Positions 1 through 8,316 are shown, numbered from the stretch's first letter. The stretch: DNA of 49,344 nt from F23-B02 sp045601285 (GCA_045601285.1 JAZRZJ010000057.1:1-49344); one strand, 5' to 3'. The notes: a model not told the origin generated them from the sequence alone. A program made the numbers and translations.

Positions 1-90
1 TGCGAAAAAATAAAAGTATTAACCGGTGTGCGCACCGGTTAATGATACTGCCACCGGCAGTATCGATTGTTAATTCAAGTCTCATATAAC
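1..90. other. Window edge with two overlapping hairpins
   Basis: No gene is visible. Two strong inverted repeats lie side by side: AACCGGTG/CACCGGTT around a TGCG loop (about 21-40), and GATACTGCC/GGCAGTATC around a 3-base loop (about 44-64). They share bases near GATAC, so they could form mutually exclusive folds. They probably belong to the 3' end of a transcript entering from outside the window, because the tRNA-Leu transcript has its own terminator before reaching them. Confidence 0.4.
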
Positions 91-120
91 AAAAAACCAG
101 CATCTTTCGATGCAGGTTTT
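91..120 (-). terminator. Terminator of tRNA-Leu
   Basis: Read on the minus strand, the bases directly after the tRNA CCA end form a hairpin (AAAACC-GCATC with GATGC-GGTTTT, one bulged A on each side) followed by a run of T. Position and tail make this the intrinsic terminator of the tRNA-Leu transcript. Confidence 0.8.
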
Positions 121-204
121 GGTGCGAGAGAGGAGACTTGAACTCCCACGTCGGTTGACACACGCCCCTCAAACGTGCCTGTCTACCTGTTCCAGCACTC
201 TCGC
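120..204 (-). tRNA. tRNA-Leu (GAG anticodon)
   Basis: On the minus strand this is an 85-nt class II tRNA with CCA encoded at the 3' end. The acceptor stem is GCGAGAG paired with CTCTCGC. The anticodon stem CACGT/GCGTG encloses a 7-base loop with GAG at positions 34-36, which reads CUC/CUU leucine codons. The long variable arm and a TTCAAGTC T-loop fit leucine. It has its own promoter upstream and a terminator directly downstream, so it is a single-gene transcription unit. Confidence 0.95.
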
Positions 205-224
205 ATACCTCAAAGGCATGGATT

Positions 225-252
225 ATTATAGCAGATTTTCAGCTAATGTCAA
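225..252 (-). promoter_or_regulatory. Promoter of tRNA-Leu
   Basis: The minus strand shows TTGACA (247-252), a 16-base spacer and TATAAT (225-230). Both boxes are perfect housekeeping sigma consensus. The -10 box lies about 20 bases upstream of the mature tRNA 5' end. Confidence 0.85.
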
Positions 253-340
253 GGGCTAAATTCAAATAATTTTCCTTTTGAATATACTCTCAAAATACGC
301 GCAAAATACCTCCGTATACATTTTATTGGAGGTACTTTTT

Positions 341-1249
341 ATGAAAAAACGCATTTCAATATCCGTTTCCGTGCTTTTGGTGCTTGTACTCTGCTTCAGC
401 CTCATTCCCGTTCATGCAGAAAACACCGCGCCCGTTGCGGAAAACTTCGAGTTTCAGACCTACCGCGGTGTATCCTTCGGCGGTCAGCTTGCCGCGATCG
501 ATCCCGATGGCGACACTCTGCGCTTTGAAATCACCACCGAGCCCGTTAAGGGTACACTTGAGCTCAGCAGCGACGGCAGCTTTGTCTACACTCCCGCCGA
601 TGGCAAAAAGGGCAAGGATTATTTCGGTTACAAGGCCGTTGACGCCGAGGGTAATCTCTCCCAGGAGGCAACCGTCATTATCAAGCTTATCAAGCAGAAA
701 AGCGATGTAAGCTACACCGACATGGAGGGCAGCGCAAGCTATTGCAGCGCCGTGAAGCTTGCCGATCGCGGAGCTTTTATCGGCAAGCAGCTTGGCGGTG
801 AATACTACTTTGAGCCCGAGCACACCGTCACCCGCGGCGAATTTCTAAATATGTGCCTTGCCGCAACCGGCGCAGATCTGCTCAGCGGTGTTGTAAGCAC
901 CGGCTTCACCGATGACAGCGACATTCCCGATTGGCAGAAGGCTTCCGTTTCAACCGCCGTCAAATGCGGCATCGTCAAGGGCTACAGCGACGGAAACGGC
1001 ATTTACTTTAATGCTGACAGCGAAATCAGCCGTGCAGAAGCAATGGTAATGCTCAACCGCAGCCTGCAGCTTTCCGACGTAAGCTATTACGATGTGTCAA
1101 GCGACGTACCCGACTTTGCCGTACAGTCAGCCGCAAATCTCGCAGCCTGCAACGTAATCGGCAGCACCGCTGCTTCTACCTCTCCCCTCACCCGTGCAGA
1201 AGCCGCGGATATGCTGGCAAACGCCATGAGCCTTATTGAAAGCCGCTGA
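341..1249 (+). CDS. Secreted cadherin-like/SLH-domain surface protein
   Basis: This 302-residue protein begins at ATG 341, chosen because GGAGG sits 8 bases upstream and the product then opens with a signal peptide (MKKR, a hydrophobic stretch, cleavage after VHA near residue 26). An upstream in-frame ATG at 278 lacks a ribosome binding site. Residues about 28-118 resemble a cadherin-like/Big_9 tandem domain (AIDPDGDTLRFEIT, GSFVYTP, DYFGYKAVD). Residues about 125-302 hold SLH-like repeats (TRGEFLNMC, FTDDSDIPDWQ, ISRAEAMVML, LTRAEAADML). SLH repeats usually bind secondary cell wall polymers, so the product is probably anchored on the surface. The binding partner of the cadherin-like domain is unknown. 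It is transcribed alone. Confidence 0.8.
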   Translation: MKKRISISVSVLLVLVLCFSLIPVHAENTAPVAENFEFQTYRGVSFGGQLAAIDPDGDTLRFEITTEPVKGTLELSSDGSFVYTPADGKKGKDYFGYKAVDAEGNLSQEATVIIKLIKQKSDVSYTDMEGSASYCSAVKLADRGAFIGKQLGGEYYFEPEHTVTRGEFLNMCLAATGADLLSGVVSTGFTDDSDIPDWQKASVSTAVKCGIVKGYSDGNGIYFNADSEISRAEAMVMLNRSLQLSDVSYYDVSSDVPDFAVQSAANLAACNVIGSTAASTSPLTRAEAADMLANAMSLIESR

Positions 1250-1305
1250 ACCCGAATCTGTTTTTAGACATTTTATATGATAGCGTTCATTATCTCCTGT
1301 TACCC

Positions 1306-1335
1306 TTGACTTGTGCACTTTTTTCCCTATATAAT
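1306..1335 (+). promoter_or_regulatory. Promoter of the 32-residue peptide gene
   Basis: TTGACT (1306-1311), an 18-base spacer and TATAAT (1330-1335) form a near-consensus housekeeping promoter in the gap after the preceding gene. Transcription would begin near 1342, leaving a 40-base leader before the peptide start codon. Confidence 0.75.
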
Positions 1336-1382
1336 TACTGTGTAGCAACAAAACCCCCAAAATTATTAATCAGGAGGCTATT

Positions 1383-1481
1383 ATGTTCAAAGCTATCTAT
1401 TCTTTCATTTCCGCACTTCTCCAGGCTTTTGAGCCCGGCACCAAGGACGCATTCAAGTGGCTGGACGCCATCTTCGGCTGA
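1383..1481 (+). CDS. Small amphipathic peptide, 32 aa, unknown function
   Basis: ATG 1383 follows AGGAGG by 5 bases. The 32-codon frame (MFKAIYSFISALLQAF at its start, WLDAIFG at its end) stops at TGA 1481. The first half is hydrophobic with aromatic residues, and the whole could form one amphipathic helix; three lysines balance three acidic residues. A consensus promoter lies directly upstream and a strong terminator follows 13 bases after the stop, so it is a complete one-gene unit. No leader, modification gene or transporter lies beside it. It could be a membrane-active peptide, a type I toxin-like peptide or a small membrane regulator. I do not recognise a family. Confidence 0.65.
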   Translation: MFKAIYSFISALLQAFEPGTKDAFKWLDAIFG

Positions 1482-1494
1482 TTCATTAAACAGA

Positions 1495-1526
1495 AACAGC
1501 GACGGAAAACCGTCGCTGTTTTTTTA
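1495..1526. terminator. Terminator shared by peptide gene and XRE gene
   Basis: AACAGCGACGG pairs with CCGTCGCTGTT around a short loop, followed on the plus strand by seven T. It ends the peptide transcript and overlaps the 3' end of the convergent XRE gene, which it may also terminate. Confidence 0.85.
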
Positions 1527-2198
1527 TTTATTAGTTCCGAGGAAAATGAGTATTCCCGATGCCGAAGGGAGAACATAATTGTTAATGAATCTCACAAGGT
1601 CATAGCGTATCATCGCGCGGTAATACACGACCGTCACGGGCTGCGGCACGTTTGGGTCAATGGCAATGGCAATGAACTGTACCGCCAGAGCAACTATCGG
1701 CAGGATAAGCACTATTCCTGCAATCAACGCGGCGGTTCTTTTTCTTCCCTGCAGTCTTATGTCCGTGAACAGCGACATGAACGCGGGCAGAAACATTCCG
1801 AAGGCGAATATCGACGCAGGTCTGACCGTAAACGTGTATATCAATGCGGGCAACATGTTGTAAATCAGACGCCCTTTTTCCACCATTGCTGCAAACACGG
1901 TGAATTCGCTGACAAGTCCCGCAAGAGCGGCGGCAGCACAGATTGACGCCCATATCACGTACTTTTTCTGCTTCTTTTCATATGGCGCGTCAACCTTCGT
2001 AATACCGTATATAAGCTCCGAGGTGTCCGTTTCCATGGCCTCGGCCATAAGCATCAGCATATCGATATCGGGTCTCGTTTTTCCAGTTTCCCAGTTACTT
2101 ACTGCCTGACGTGTGACGTGTACCCTGTCCGCAAGCTCCTCCTGGGTCATTTCGCGGCGGTTACGCGCATTTTTAATGTTTTTACCGACGTTGTTCAT
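1524..2198 (-). CDS. XRE-family regulator with membrane segments
   Basis: The start is the ATG at 2198 (MNNVGKNIK), which has GGGGGG just upstream; an extension to 2249 has no such site. The product is 224 aa. Residues about 5-60 are a canonical helix-turn-helix of the Cro/C1 type (MTQEELADRVHVTRQAVSNWETGKTRP in two pieces). After a short linker, about four hydrophobic segments follow (roughly 80-100, 105-125, 130-150, 165-185). This DNA-binding head plus membrane tail is common in Firmicutes, where such proteins are thought to sense envelope or small-molecule signals. Targets cannot be read from the sequence; the only gene nearby on its 3' side is the convergent peptide gene. Confidence 0.8.
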   Translation of the reverse strand: MNNVGKNIKNARNRREMTQEELADRVHVTRQAVSNWETGKTRPDIDMLMLMAEAMETDTSELIYGITKVDAPYEKKQKKYVIWASICAAAALAGLVSEFTVFAAMVEKGRLIYNMLPALIYTFTVRPASIFAFGMFLPAFMSLFTDIRLQGRKRTAALIAGIVLILPIVALAVQFIAIAIDPNVPQPVTVVYYRAMIRYDLVRFINNYVLPSASGILIFLGTNK

Positions 2199-2274
2199 TG
2201 CACGCCCCCCTTTCGCATTGAGCATAGCAAATGAGGATAAATAAGTCACGCAACAAAACGTTGCTTACGGAAAA

Positions 2275-4002
2275 TCAGCTCTTTTTCCTCAATTTTTCTG
2301 CCAAAGCTTCGTCTGCCTCTGCCATAATTGTGCTGTAATCAGTATAGATAACCTTACCCGGCATGGCACCCGAGGGCTTTTTCACAAAGCGCACCATCGT
2401 ATAGTCAACGGCGGTCTTTCCTCCCTCACGCCCCTGGGAGTAATAAACGGCAAGCGATGCGGCCTCCTCAAGCGTTCTCTCCGGAGGTTCAAGACCGTCA
2501 CAGCATATAATCACATGACTGCCGTGTACGCTCTTTGTGTGCAGCCAGTAATCCGTTCTCCGCGCTGTTTTTGTTGTCAGCTCATCGTTCATTGCATTGC
2601 TTCGTCCGACAAGAATTTCAAAGCCGTCGGAGGAAACAAACTGCATCGGGCCCTGCTTTTTCACCTTTTCGGGCTTTGCGCCCTTTTGTTTTTTGATATA
2701 GCCCGTTTCCGTAAGCTCACGGCGTATTTCCGCTAAATCACGCTCGGACTCGGCACGCTCCACCTCATCAAGCACGCTGTTTAAATAATCAAGCTGTTTT
2801 TCGCCCTCGGCAATAAGCTTTATAAGGTGGACCTCTGCGGCTTTCAGCTTGTTATACTCCCTGAACATACTCTCAGCGTTTTTCTGCGGAGTTTTCAGCG
2901 CATCAAGCTCAATCTCGATTTCCGGGCAGCCCTCGGTGTAATAGTCCTCACACACAAGGCTTCTGTCGCCCTTCTTAACGCGGTACATATTCGCGGTGAG
3001 GAGCTCTGCTCTCCTGCGGATCTCCTCCCTGCTCTCCGTGCGCTTAAGCTCCTCCCTTTGCAGAGCAAGCTTTTTTGCAAGTCGGTCACGGTTTGTTCTG
3101 ACGCTGTGGCTCAGCTCCTTTGACCTGCGGTGCTGACGCTCAAGCTTTTCACGCTTGGAGTAGTACGCGTCAAGCATTTCGCAGAAGCTGTCAAATATCT
3201 CTTCCTTATACTCCCCGCCGTACTGGTGAAGCGACATAAAGGAAAAGTCCCTCGGCTTTCCGTCGCAGGTGAGTAATGTCGGGGTAAAATCCCCCGCCTC
3301 CACCGTTTCAAGAAATGCGTCAAGCGCATCGGGCAAAAGCGTCACATCGTCAAAGGCTCTGTGGGCAAGCTCACGGCAGATAAGGGGAGAAAGTCCCGAG
3401 AAGCAGTCCATAAGCCGCTTGTCAAGGGGTTTTCCGCTGTCTGAGGCAAGAAGCATCTCCCTGCGTTCATTTCCGTCAAGGGTGAACACAAGGGGCTTTT
3501 TCTGTTTCGGAGGCAGACGGTAAATCATACCCGGCAGCATTCTGCGCTCGGCATCGCCGCCGTAATCCATGCGCCGCAGACAATCCACAATTCTCCCGTC
3601 GGCACCTATGAGCACAAGGTTTGCGCTGCGTCCCATAAGCTCCACGGCAAGCCTTATATTTATGGTGTCGCCCAGCTCATTGTGAGTAATTATGTCAACC
3701 AATAGCAGACGCTCATAATCGGGCTGAGTGAGCTTTTCAATTCTTCCGCTGACGAGGTATTTGCGCAGCAGCATACAGAACATAGGCGGCTCGGCGGGAT
3801 TTTCAAAGGAAGCGTCTGTAAGCTGGATCCTTCCGCTTCCCGCGCCAGCGTTAATAAGGAGCTTCATATTCTCGCCGTTGTTGCGAAGGGAGATCACGAC
3901 CTGGTCACGCTCGGGCTGCTGCACCTTGTCAATGCGTGCGCCCTCAAGCTTAGGCCGCAGCTCCTTCACAAGTGCGGAAAGAAGTATTGCGTCAAGTGCC
4001 AT
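2275..4002 (-). CDS. rqcH: RqcH/NFACT ribosome quality control protein
   Basis: The 575-residue product begins MALDAILLSALVKEL and shows the NFACT-N pattern (residues 1-230), including the RRMDYGGD-RRMLPG region that contains the conserved DR-type motif needed for alanine-tail synthesis. A basic coiled-coil region follows (about 280-430), and the C-terminal NFACT-R domain carries DYWLHTKSVHGSHVII. In Bacillus, RqcH binds obstructed 50S subunits and recruits tRNA-Ala to add C-terminal alanine tails. Its start ATG shares one base with the stop of mrnC (TGATG), so the two are translationally coupled; GGAGG sits 7 bases upstream. Older annotations call this family fibronectin-binding protein. Confidence 0.9.
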   Translation of the reverse strand: MALDAILLSALVKELRPKLEGARIDKVQQPERDQVVISLRNNGENMKLLINAGAGSGRIQLTDASFENPAEPPMFCMLLRKYLVSGRIEKLTQPDYERLLLVDIITHNELGDTINIRLAVELMGRSANLVLIGADGRIVDCLRRMDYGGDAERRMLPGMIYRLPPKQKKPLVFTLDGNERREMLLASDSGKPLDKRLMDCFSGLSPLICRELAHRAFDDVTLLPDALDAFLETVEAGDFTPTLLTCDGKPRDFSFMSLHQYGGEYKEEIFDSFCEMLDAYYSKREKLERQHRRSKELSHSVRTNRDRLAKKLALQREELKRTESREEIRRRAELLTANMYRVKKGDRSLVCEDYYTEGCPEIEIELDALKTPQKNAESMFREYNKLKAAEVHLIKLIAEGEKQLDYLNSVLDEVERAESERDLAEIRRELTETGYIKKQKGAKPEKVKKQGPMQFVSSDGFEILVGRSNAMNDELTTKTARRTDYWLHTKSVHGSHVIICCDGLEPPERTLEEAASLAVYYSQGREGGKTAVDYTMVRFVKKPSGAMPGKVIYTDYSTIMAEADEALAEKLRKKS

Positions 4003-4403
4003 CAGTCTTCCTCCGTACAGGCGGCATAAAGCTCGTTTATGCGTTCCCTTCTGCCAAGCAGATACAGCCAGCCGAAAAGAGCTTCAAGACCCGTTGCGGC
4101 GTGATACTGCCCTATATCCGCCTTTTGCGGAATGGAATTAACCTTTGTGTTGCGTCCTCTCTTATAAACCGCGGTCTCCTCTGCCGTAAGAAGCGGCAGA
4201 ATGCGCTCAGCAGCCTCAGCCTGCGCAGGTGCGTTTACGATTGCAACTGTTCTGCGGTGCAGGTCGGCAACACTTGTGTGTCCCTTACTGCACAGCATAG
4301 TGCGGGTCAGCAGCTCATAAACACCGTCGCCCACATGGGCAAGAGCAAGCATGCTGACGGCATTTGCATCAGAAACGGACATTTCGGGTTTGAACAGATC
4401 CAT
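4002..4403 (-). CDS. mrnC: Mini-ribonuclease III
   Basis: This 133-residue protein matches the short RNase III-like family that lacks the double-stranded RNA-binding domain. It shows LALAHVGDGVYELLTR (the catalytic helix with its acidic residue) and a C-terminal TGLEALFGWLYLLG motif. MrnC matures 23S rRNA ends in Firmicutes. GGAG precedes the ATG by 7 bases. In many Bacilli and Clostridia mrnC follows cysS; here it follows ftsK after an imperfect palindromic repeat and overlaps rqcH, so both products act in ribosome maturation or rescue. Confidence 0.9.
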   Translation of the reverse strand: MDLFKPEMSVSDANAVSMLALAHVGDGVYELLTRTMLCSKGHTSVADLHRRTVAIVNAPAQAEAAERILPLLTAEETAVYKRGRNTKVNSIPQKADIGQYHAATGLEALFGWLYLLGRRERINELYAACTEED

Positions 4404-4416
4404 ATTTTACTCCAAA

Positions 4417-4531
4417 AAAGTGTCATCCTGAGCCTGCGAAGGATCTCCGGCGTCGGATGACAGAGCAGGTATAATTATATACTAACTACTGTCCTTGGGG
4501 ATTCTTCGCTGACGCTCAGAATGACAGATAA
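4417..4531. repeat. Imperfect palindromic intergenic repeat (GTCATCCTGAG type)
   Basis: The gap between ftsK and mrnC contains a left arm TGTCATCCTGAGCCTGCGAA and a right arm whose reverse complement reads CTGTCATTCTGAGCG then TCAGCGAAGAATC. The arms match imperfectly and flank an AT-rich centre. This looks like a non-autonomous palindromic repeat of the REP/MITE kind, related in its TGTCATTC-GAG ends to the element at 8139-8272. Confidence 0.6.
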
Positions 4532-4568
4532 TCTTGAATGATGTTAATACTAATTATGCAATCAGAGG

Positions 4569-7139
4569 TTAGTTATCGAAATCCTCGGGGTTGATGTTTT
4601 CAATGGGAGCCGTGCCCTGAACGGACTGCATCTCAATCCACTGATCGCGGGTAATGAGGATCTGACGGGGTTTTGAACCCTCGAAGGGACCGAGAATACC
4701 CATCTCTTCCATCTGGTCAATAATGCGTGCTGCTCTTGCGTAGCCGAGCTTCAGTCTGCGCTGAAGCATGGAAACGGAGGCCTGCTTAGTATCAAAGATA
4801 ACGTCAGCCGCCTGAGGCAGAAGCTCATCAAAATCCCCCTTGTCAGAGGTTTCCTCCTTGTCCGCATTCTTGTTGTTTGCGTTTTTATCCTCGGCATTCT
4901 TTTCAATCTGAGCCATAACGTCCTGGCTGTATTCAGCCTGACACTGCTCCTTGATAAAGCTGACGATGGAGTCGCGCTCCTCATCGCTGACGAAGGCGCC
5001 CTGAACGCGCTGGGGCTTGCCGCAGCCGAGAGGCGCGTAGAGCATATCGCCCATGCCGATAAGCTTTTCGGCGCCCACATTATCAAGGATAATGCGGCTT
5101 TCAAGACCGGAGGAAACCGCAAAGGCGATGCGGCTGGGTATATTTGCCTTCATAAGACCGGTGATGACATCGGCGGAAGGACGCTGGGTTGCGATGACAA
5201 GGTGCATACCTGCTGCACGGCCCATCTGGGCAACGCGGCAGATGCTTTCCTCAACGTCCTTGGAGGCAACAAGCATAAGGTCAGCCAGCTCGTCGATGAC
5301 AACAACAACGTTGGGCATTTTGGGCTGTCCGTTTGCAATCAGATGCTCGTTGTAGGCCTCAAGACCTCTTACGCCGATTTCGGAGAACATACGGTAACGC
5401 TTGAGCATTTCGGTAACTGCCCACTGGAGTGCGCCTGCCGCCTTCTTGGGATCGGTCACAACGGGAATATACAGATGGGGAATGCCGTTATAAACGCCCA
5501 TTTCGACCATCTTGGGATCGATCATAATAAGCTTGACGTCCTCGGGGTCGGACTTATAGAGAAGGCTTATGATGAGCGAGTTCATGCAGACGGACTTGCC
5601 TGAGCCCGTAGTACCCGCAATCAGCAGATGGGGCAGCTTGGAAATGTTGCCCACAACGGGCTCACCGCCGATGTCCTTGCCGATGGCAAAGGTCAGGTCG
5701 GATTTCGCCTTGCTGAACTTGGGTGAATCTATGATATCGCGCAGATAAACCGTGCTTATCAGCTTGTTGGGAACCTCGATGCCGACGGTGGAGATTTTTT
5801 CGGGGATAGGCGCAATTCTTACGCTTACAACGCCCAGGGCAAGCGCAATATCGCCCGCAAGATTTGTAAGGCGACTGAGCTTAACGCCCTGCTCAAGCTC
5901 CACATCGTATCTTGTAACGGTGGGGCCGTGTGTAGTGTCCACAACCCTTGCGTTCACGCCGAAGCTCTTTATCGCACTTTCAAGGCGTTCACGGTTGGTG
6001 CGAAGCTCGGAGGCGGAGTCAATTTCGCCGCTGTGGCCCTTTTTCAGCAGGAAGATAGGCGGCTTTTCGTATCCACCGTTCTTTTCGGCAGAATTGATCT
6101 CCTCCTCGATGGCGGCGGTCTGTGCCGCCATTTCCTCGCTGCTCATCTTTTTGGGAGGTTCCTTAACCTCTGCCGCAGCGGTACGTCCGCTGCCGCTGAG
6201 GTTGACGGGCGCAGCTTCCGCAATTTTCTCTTCTTCAGCAGAAACAGGTTCAGGCTCTTTAACGGGCTCCCTCTTGTCAACGGGTGCAGGTCTTACACGG
6301 CTTCTGTTGCGGAGAATACCCTTTTCCTCTGACTTTTTTGGTGACTCTTCGGGTGCTTCCCTTTTCTTGCGCACGGGCTCGTCATCAGGCTCATCGTCCA
6401 TGGGAATATCAATTCCGTGTCTAACCTTCTTTGCGCGGATATTTTCTGCTTCCGCATCTTTGATCTCAGCCTGCTTTTTAACCTTGGGCTTGCGTTCGGG
6501 TTCCGGCTCCTCCTTATATTCGGGAAGCTCACGGGAACTTATCCAGCCGTAAAGCTTCTTTACGGTGATGTTGAGTGCAGCCATGATAAATACCAGCGTC
6601 AGCACAAGCAGGATCGCACCTGCGGCAAATCCAGTGATTGCGCTTTCAAGCCCGTAGGAAATAAGGCTGCCGATTACGCCGCCGCACATCATTTCTTTGC
6701 CGAAGCCGTAAAGACTCGGAATAAGGCTGGCGGTTTCGGCAAGGTTGACTTTGGAAAGCAGAAGGTCTGCAAAGGCGGAAACGGTAACGGGCATCAGAAG
6801 TGCCGCCGTTGTGCGCCAGGCAACCGGTCTTCCTCTGTGGAAGCCCATGATTACGGCAACGAGTATGAAGGCGGGTCCCACGGCATAAAAGCCGTAGCCC
6901 AACAGTCCCTTGATAAGCCTGCTGATTGCGGCTACAAGAAAGCCCTCGTTACCGGTGAAGTAGCCGATTACGACCAGAACCGCAAGAACTCCGAATATTG
7001 CCGCCGTTATCTCGCGGCGAACGGGTTTTTTCTCGGGCTCCTTAGTCTTCTTGGCAGAGCTGCTTTTGCCCTTCGTGCTACTCTTCTTTGAGGTACTCTT
7101 GCCTGATGTTGTTTTCTTTTTTGTTGTGGTCTGTGCCAT
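4569..7139 (-). CDS. ftsK: DNA translocase FtsK/SpoIIIE
   Basis: The 856-residue product has a Lys/Ser/Thr-rich N-terminus, about four membrane segments (roughly 45-62, 85-100, 112-127, 165-190), and a long charged Pro/Glu/Lys linker (about 200-350). The motor follows, with Walker A GTTGSGKSV at about 509-517 and Walker B VVVIDE at about 612-617. The C-terminal gamma domain (about 780-845, LQRRLKLGYARAARIIDQMEEMGILGP) reads KOPS/SRS sequences. It pumps chromosomal DNA across the division or sporulation septum. Given spoIIP in the window, a SpoIIIE role in forespore DNA transfer is plausible. tepA and uppP lie upstream on the same strand; tepA also neighbours spoIIIE in Bacillus. Confidence 0.93.
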   Translation of the reverse strand: MAQTTTKKKTTSGKSTSKKSSTKGKSSSAKKTKEPEKKPVRREITAAIFGVLAVLVVIGYFTGNEGFLVAAISRLIKGLLGYGFYAVGPAFILVAVIMGFHRGRPVAWRTTAALLMPVTVSAFADLLLSKVNLAETASLIPSLYGFGKEMMCGGVIGSLISYGLESAITGFAAGAILLVLTLVFIMAALNITVKKLYGWISSRELPEYKEEPEPERKPKVKKQAEIKDAEAENIRAKKVRHGIDIPMDDEPDDEPVRKKREAPEESPKKSEEKGILRNRSRVRPAPVDKREPVKEPEPVSAEEEKIAEAAPVNLSGSGRTAAAEVKEPPKKMSSEEMAAQTAAIEEEINSAEKNGGYEKPPIFLLKKGHSGEIDSASELRTNRERLESAIKSFGVNARVVDTTHGPTVTRYDVELEQGVKLSRLTNLAGDIALALGVVSVRIAPIPEKISTVGIEVPNKLISTVYLRDIIDSPKFSKAKSDLTFAIGKDIGGEPVVGNISKLPHLLIAGTTGSGKSVCMNSLIISLLYKSDPEDVKLIMIDPKMVEMGVYNGIPHLYIPVVTDPKKAAGALQWAVTEMLKRYRMFSEIGVRGLEAYNEHLIANGQPKMPNVVVVIDELADLMLVASKDVEESICRVAQMGRAAGMHLVIATQRPSADVITGLMKANIPSRIAFAVSSGLESRIILDNVGAEKLIGMGDMLYAPLGCGKPQRVQGAFVSDEERDSIVSFIKEQCQAEYSQDVMAQIEKNAEDKNANNKNADKEETSDKGDFDELLPQAADVIFDTKQASVSMLQRRLKLGYARAARIIDQMEEMGILGPFEGSKPRQILITRDQWIEMQSVQGTAPIENINPEDFDN

Positions 7140-7169
7140 TATACAAGCCCCTTTTAAGCTGATGATTCT

Positions 7170-8006
7170 TTAGAAAATAAGTGTGAGTATTATGGCGAGG
7201 GCGCCGACTACCCAGCAGTAGTAGGCAAAGCCGCCGAAGCCGCCCTTTTTGGCGATAAGCCTGATAACGCGAATTGCAAACACGCCCGAAATCATGGCAA
7301 CGACCATGCCCACGAGGTACTCGGGAATGAGCGATGCGTCGATGCCCGTCTTGCAGGCCTTGACAAATTCAAGAATTGTTGCGCCGAGGACTGTGGGAAT
7401 GCTCATGAGCAGGGAGAATTTAACCGCAAACTCTCTGCGGTGACCTGTGGCGATGCCTGCGGTGATGGTAACGCCCGAGCGTGAAATACCCGGAAGCGTT
7501 GCAACGCACTGGCAAAGTCCGATGAAAAGCGCATCTTTGAAAAGGCTGTCCTTTGCGGTTTTCTCACCGGGCTTCATTTTGTCCGCAACGAACAGGATCA
7601 TACCCGTGAGGATAAGCGCAACGCCCACGAACATTGTTTTTCCGTTGAGAAGGTCTATGTAATCGTTAATGGGAACAATGAGAACAAGCGGAATTGACGC
7701 CACGCAGATAAGCAGGAACAGCCGCGCCGAATACATGGGCTTGCGCTTTCCCGAGGCTGTGACAACGGAGCCGCCCGAAAGCATTGTCCGCACTTCCACG
7801 AACATCTTTACAAGCTCCTCCCAGTAAACGAAGCAGATCGCAATCAGCGTGCCCATGTGAAGCAGGACATCAAAAAACACATTGTTTTCAAGGCTTGACA
7901 AGCCGAAAAGATTTTGCAGAATAGCCAGATGACCGGAGCTGGAAATCGGCAGAAATTCCGCTATGCCCTGGGTCAGACCGAGAATAATTGCATTACCGAT
8001 GGACAT
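7170..8006 (-). CDS. uppP: Undecaprenyl-diphosphatase UppP
   Basis: I place the start at 8006 (MSIGNAIILGLTQG), because AAAGGA lies 8 bases upstream; a second in-frame ATG at 8024 has no clear site. The 278-residue integral membrane protein carries the BacA/UppP signature: GLTQGIAEFLPISSSGH near the N-terminus and PGISRSGVTITAG in the middle, with the catalytic Glu, Ser and Arg of the family. It recycles undecaprenyl pyrophosphate to the monophosphate carrier used in wall synthesis and gives bacitracin tolerance. A TTGACT box (8077-8082) in the AT-rich gap upstream is a candidate promoter element. Confidence 0.93.
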   Translation of the reverse strand: MSIGNAIILGLTQGIAEFLPISSSGHLAILQNLFGLSSLENNVFFDVLLHMGTLIAICFVYWEELVKMFVEVRTMLSGGSVVTASGKRKPMYSARLFLLICVASIPLVLIVPINDYIDLLNGKTMFVGVALILTGMILFVADKMKPGEKTAKDSLFKDALFIGLCQCVATLPGISRSGVTITAGIATGHRREFAVKFSLLMSIPTVLGATILEFVKACKTGIDASLIPEYLVGMVVAMISGVFAIRVIRLIAKKGGFGGFAYYCWVVGALAIILTLIF

Positions 8007-8090
8007 GAGAACAGTCCTTTCCATGTTGTTATGTAACCTTAATGATTAATATTACCATAAAATATAATAAAGTACAAGTCAAAGAAATAA

Positions 8091-8115
8091 AAAAGACTGC
8101 AAGGCAGTCTTTTTA
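8091..8115 (-). terminator. Duplicated terminator hairpin, copy 1
   Basis: AAAAGACTGC paired with GCAGTCTTTT around a two-base AG loop. The same hairpin with one base changed occurs at 8292-8316, directly after tepA. This copy lies 200 bases further downstream with a palindromic repeat between the two. Confidence 0.6.
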
Positions 8116-8138
8116 AGGTGTAGATAACACCTCAATTC

Positions 8139-8272
8139 TGTCATTCCGAGACCAGTCTGCAGACTGGTCGTGGGAATCCGTTCTCTTTGAAAAGCATTGA
8201 TATATCAGCGTTTTTAGGGGAAACGGATTGCCACACCAGTGACATCGGTCACTGGTTCGCAATGACAAATCT
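8139..8272. repeat. Imperfect palindromic intergenic repeat (GTCATTCCGAG type)
   Basis: The left arm reads TGTCATTCCGAGACC, then a hairpin CCAGTC-TGCA-GACTGG, then GTGGGAATCCGTT. The reverse complement of the right arm reads TTGTCATTGCGAACCAGTGACC, then TGGCAATCCGTTT. Inner hairpins (ACCAGTGAC/GTCACTGGT) are also present. The whole is about 134 bp and resembles the widespread GTCATT-CGAATCC palindromic repeats of gut Firmicutes. It sits between two copies of the tepA terminator. Confidence 0.6.
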
Positions 8273-8291
8273 ATACTTTGCCTACAGTCTG

Positions 8292-8316
8292 AAAAGACTG
8301 CAGGGCAGTCTTTTTA
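8292..8316 (-). terminator. Terminator of tepA, copy 2 of duplicated hairpin
   Basis: AAAAGACTGC pairs with GCAGTCTTTT, and on the minus strand it begins at the tepA stop codon. It differs from the hairpin at 8091-8115 by one base. Confidence 0.7.
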
